Program-made: the position numbers and the translations under genes
Assembly: GCA_902594145.1 (NCBI GenBank)
Contig: CACJLA010000001.1
Location: forward strand, 228,543 to 292,542
DNA from: an uncultured Alphaproteobacteria bacterium
GTDB taxonomy: Bacteria > Pseudomonadota > Alphaproteobacteria > HIMB59
DNA length: 64,000 nucleotides
Reading direction: 5' to 3'
Shown here: piece after piece, positions 61,697 to 64,000 of the stretch
Numbering within the stretch: position 1 is the first letter of the stretch
Layout of the letters: every line of letters starts with the position of its first letter
The notes under the pieces: generated by a model
Database searches by the model: none
Told to the model about the DNA's origin: nothing
What the model saw: the letters and a program-made list of their open reading frames with translations, nothing else

Positions 61697-62740
61697 TCAA
61701 TTTTCTTCATCAATTTTAATTTGAAGTTTGACATCTGTTGGTCTGTGTTCTGCTGCTCTTTCAAAAGCCTCAACACTCTCCTCAAATTTGAATGTATGAG
61801 TGATCATTGGTTTTACGTCAATTTTTCCACTACCTAATAGTCTAATTGAAGGTTCATATTGATGAGAGTATCTATGAACTGTTTGATACTCCAATCCCTT
61901 TGCAAACAAAATAGCCCAATTCATTGGCACTGGCTCTGCATTATTACCAATGAGCACGACATGAGCTCCAGGTGAACAACATAAAAAAATTGACTCGTAA
62001 GCTTTGACTGCACCACTGCACTCAAAAAAACGATCAACTCCCCAGCCACCAGTATCATCCATAATTCTTTCAGATAAATTTTCAGTGGTTAAATTAACTG
62101 GAATCAAGTCAGGATAGTGATCGCACATTTTTAATTTTTCGCCCAGCACATCAGCAATATAGACTTTTGAACATCCTCCTGCTAACGCTGCCAATCCTGT
62201 GACAAGACCTATAGGACCACAGCCCATAACTAAACCAATTTGCCCTGGTTTAATTTTGGCTTTTGTGACACCCTGCATTCCAACTGCAAGAGGTTCCACC
62301 ATCGCTCCTTCAGCATAAGATAAATTATCAGGTATTTTAAAAACCATATCCCCAGGAAAAACAACTTCAGGCGCAAGACAGCCGTGTATCGGAGGAGTTG
62401 CCCAAAATTTAACTTTTTGGTCGTAGTTGTACATGCCCAATTTATATTCTTTTGATTTTTTACTGACCACTTGGGGTTCAATACAAACTCTATCCCCTAC
62501 CTTTAGAATTTTTTCATTTTCACCAACTGAAATAACGGTACCAGATCCCTCATGGCCTAAAACCATTGGAGCATTAACATGCCATTGACCAATTTTACCA
62601 TGCTCATAATAGTGAATATCAGAACCACAGATACCCACAGTATGCATTTTAATTTTAACATCGTCAGGACCCACCTCTGTTGGTAATTCAATGTCACGCA
62701 ATTTTAATTCTAATTGCTTTTCTAAGACTAAAGCTTTCAT
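61697..62740 (-). CDS. Zinc-dependent polyol dehydrogenase (sorbitol/xylitol dehydrogenase-like, MDR family)
   Basis: The 347-residue medium-chain dehydrogenase keeps the catalytic zinc site: Cys in [14 protein letters not shown] and His-Glu in LGHEGSG, plus the Rossmann motif [17 protein letters not shown]. The structural-zinc loop, normally four cysteines, reads [15 protein letters not shown] with every cysteine replaced, as in some animal sorbitol dehydrogenases. It oxidises polyols to ketoses. It follows a 59-codon membrane ORF by 6 nt and the permease genes of a CUT1 importer, forming a polyol uptake and oxidation transcript. Confidence 0.9.
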   Translation of the reverse strand: MKALVLEKQLELKLRDIELPTEVGPDDVKIKMHTVGICGSDIHYYEHGKIGQWHVNAPMVLGHEGSGTVISVGENEKILKVGDRVCIEPQVVSKKSKEYKLGMYNYDQKVKFWATPPIHGCLAPEVVFPGDMVFKIPDNLSYAEGAMVEPLAVGMQGVTKAKIKPGQIGLVMGCGPIGLVTGLAALAGGCSKVYIADVLGEKLKMCDHYPDLIPVNLTTENLSERIMDDTGGWGVDRFFECSGAVKAYESIFLCCSPGAHVVLIGNNAEPVPMNWAILFAKGLEYQTVHRYSHQYEPSIRLLGSGKIDVKPMITHTFKFEESVEAFERAAEHRPTDVKLQIKIDEEN

Positions 62741-62746
62741 GTTATA

Positions 62747-62926
62747 TCATCCTTTCCAAATTACAAAAATTATCCACAATAGACCTATTCCTATTGCAAC
62801 ATTTAATGATACGAAGCTCTCCAGAAACCTCATCCAAAATAACTGAAATGCAACGTAGCTTATTACTCCAATAAATAGCCTATCAAACCAATTAGTATTT
62901 AATGGAATAAAACCTCTTTTTTTCAT
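62747..62926 (-). CDS. 59-residue two-helix membrane protein of the polyol importer operon
   Basis: The supplied track misses this ORF because it is just under its length limit. On the minus strand it starts at an ATG one nt after the permease stop (TAATATG) and ends 6 nt before the dehydrogenase start. The product begins MKKRGFIPLNTNWFDRLF, has two hydrophobic stretches (about residues 19-31 and 41-57: GVISYVAFQLFW and VAIGIGLLWIIFVIW) and ends in WKG. Exact packing between two operon genes and the hydrophobic pattern support a real gene. It could be a small accessory subunit of the importer; I do not recognise a named family. Confidence 0.75.
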   Translation of the reverse strand: MKKRGFIPLNTNWFDRLFIGVISYVAFQLFWMRFLESFVSLNVAIGIGLLWIIFVIWKG

Positions 62927-62927
62927 A

Positions 62928-63782
62928 TTAACCTTTTACTGCCCCAAATGTTAATCCAGCTACTATATGTTTTTGAACTGCAAATAAAAATAATAATGCA
63001 GGTAACATTGACACTAATGCTACTGCAGCCATAGTTCCCCAGTTAGTTCCAGTGGTGGTAACAAATTCTGATAAACCAGTAGGAATAGTTCTCGCATAAA
63101 CACTTGTCAAAGTTGATGCTAATAAATATTCATTCCAAGCAAAAAGAAAACTTAGTAAAGATGTAACTGCTATACCTGGAGCTGCCAATGGAATTATCAG
63201 TTTTCTAAAAATTGTAAATAAATTAGCACCATCAACTATCATAGCTTCATCTAATTCTTTTGGTATACCATCGATTATCCCTTTTAAAAGCCATATAGCA
63301 AAAGGTAAGTTAAAAACACAGTACAATAAAATTAATCCAATTTTTGTATCAAATAAAGTAAAGTCTCCAAATTTAAAGACAGTCGAAAATAATAAAAATA
63401 ATGGTAATAAAAAAGCTGCAGGAGGCGCCATTCGATTAGTCATAGTCCAAAAAAATATACTTTCGGATCCAGGCAATTTAAATCGAGAAAGAGCATAGGT
63501 AGCCATTAATGCTAGTATTGTAACTAATGCTGCATTTGAAGTGGCAACAATAATAGAATTGAAAAGATAGTCAGCATAAATCCCATCAAGAAATGGTTTT
63601 GTAAAGTTTTTCCAGTGAACCTTCTGAAAAAATGTTGGACTTAAATCAGGTTTTCCGAACAATTCTACAGGTGTTCTTGTAGATACTAAAACCATCCAGT
63701 AAATAGGAAATAAAGTGATGATGGTGAGTATACTCCAAAGAAAAGTTGTTCCAATTTTAGAAAAAGTTTTTTTAGTCTTCAT
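62928..63782 (-). CDS. CUT1 polyol-type ABC transporter permease, MalG type
   Basis: The 284-residue polytopic inner-membrane protein has about six hydrophobic segments. The EAA loop is [20 protein letters not shown], and the end [14 protein letters not shown] is the MalG-type signature. The segment [13 protein letters not shown] after the first helix resembles mannitol/sorbitol permeases. It overlaps the MalF-type gene upstream by 11 nt. The ATPase and binding protein are not in the window. Confidence 0.92.
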   Translation of the reverse strand: MKTKKTFSKIGTTFLWSILTIITLFPIYWMVLVSTRTPVELFGKPDLSPTFFQKVHWKNFTKPFLDGIYADYLFNSIIVATSNAALVTILALMATYALSRFKLPGSESIFFWTMTNRMAPPAAFLLPLFLLFSTVFKFGDFTLFDTKIGLILLYCVFNLPFAIWLLKGIIDGIPKELDEAMIVDGANLFTIFRKLIIPLAAPGIAVTSLLSFLFAWNEYLLASTLTSVYARTIPTGLSEFVTTTGTNWGTMAAVALVSMLPALLFLFAVQKHIVAGLTFGAVKG

Positions 63783-64000
63783 TTTTTCCCCTTGCGACCA
63801 TCACACTATATAAAACCCAACAAATAACAATTGTGATATATAGATATAAAATAGACATTGCAGAACCTAATCCATAATACCTTTTTTCAAAAACTTCTTT
63901 CCAAATGTGAATACCTGTAAAACGTGTTGCATATCCAGGACCACCACCTGTTAGCATCCAGACCTCATCAACAATTTTTAATGAGTCCATTAATCTAATA
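63772..64000 (-). CDS. CUT1 polyol-type ABC transporter permease, MalF type (5' part beyond window)
   Basis: The track begins this ORF at an internal Met (63990), but the frame stays open to the end of the window, and [17 protein letters not shown] is the C-terminal MalF-type segment, so the gene continues past base 64000. Only the last 75 or so residues are visible, with one final membrane helix ([15 protein letters not shown]). The EAA loop and earlier helices lie outside. It is coupled to the MalG-type gene by an 11-nt overlap. Confidence 0.9.
   Translation of the reverse strand, partial: IRLMDSLKIVDEVWMLTGGGPGYATRFTGIHIWKEVFEKRYYGLGSAMSILYLYITIVICWVLYSVMVARGKNED

Noticed and set aside
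1-64000. tRNA, rRNA, CRISPR array, insertion sequence or prophage
   Set aside because: No cloverleaf-like tRNA, rRNA segment, regularly spaced repeat, transposase, integrase or phage protein was noticed in either strand or in the ORF translations.

Overview
This is an AT-rich (roughly one third G+C by eye), densely packed bacterial window with short intergenic gaps, many 1-11 nt gene overlaps and frequent TTG/GTG starts. The gene types (AglEFG-like alpha-glucoside importer, rhizobial-type RhaI/RhaSTPQ, YumC-type FNR, betaine/DMSP-type enzymes) suggest a streamlined marine alphaproteobacterial heterotroph of the AEGEAN-169/HIMB59/SAR11-like kind. That placement is inference from gene content and base composition, since no rRNA or tRNA gene was seen.

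Layout. 1-6.6 kb: methylated-osmolyte-type island with a DddP-related M24 protein (cut by the window edge) and a SAM methyltransferase on the minus strand, then BHMT, FAD oxidase, DHDPS-family lyase and Rieske oxygenase on the plus strand. 6.7-9.3 kb: rhodanese, FNR-like flavoprotein, periplasmic glucose/sorbosone-type dehydrogenase. 9.3-11.7 kb: FGGY kinase plus class II aldolase pair. 11.8-20.2 kb: galactose island: galE, CUT1 importer (binding protein and two permeases), GH4 alpha-galactosidase, galT, galK, SMP-30 lactonase. 20.2-23.9 kb: 2-hydroxyacid dehydrogenase, iolD, SDR. 23.9-30.1 kb (minus): GH42 beta-galactosidase, MsmK-type ATPase, cupin, Gfo/Idh/MocA, GH4. 30.3-34.9 kb: second CUT1 importer with NagB-like and ROK genes. 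35.1-36.9 kb: Atm1-type exporter. 37-43.1 kb (minus): AglEFG-like importer with GH4 and GH1. 43.3-46.8 kb: cytochrome c, CsoR and a divergent DUF4396 membrane protein with a clear operator between them, then nuclease, DadA-like oxidase and an unknown secreted protein. 46.8-57.7 kb: complete L-rhamnose island: RhaSTPQ importer, an ASRT-like small protein and RhaI on plus; aldolase/dehydrogenase fusion, kinase and L-lactate dehydrogenase on minus. 57.8-64 kb: polyol dehydrogenases (MDH family, GMC, SDR, zinc MDR) and the end of a fourth CUT1 importer, with a 59-codon membrane-protein ORF that the supplied track missed.

The window works as a sugar and compatible-solute acquisition island. Importers bring in galactosides, glucosides, possibly amino sugars, rhamnose and polyols; cytoplasmic glycosidases split glycosides; short pathways (Leloir, rhamnose to lactate to pyruvate, polyol oxidation) feed central metabolism. 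Only one CUT1 ATPase gene serves at least three ATPase-less importers here. All four complete importers carry a strong RNA hairpin between the binding-protein gene and the next gene. The only recognisable transcription factor in 64 kb is the copper-type CsoR.
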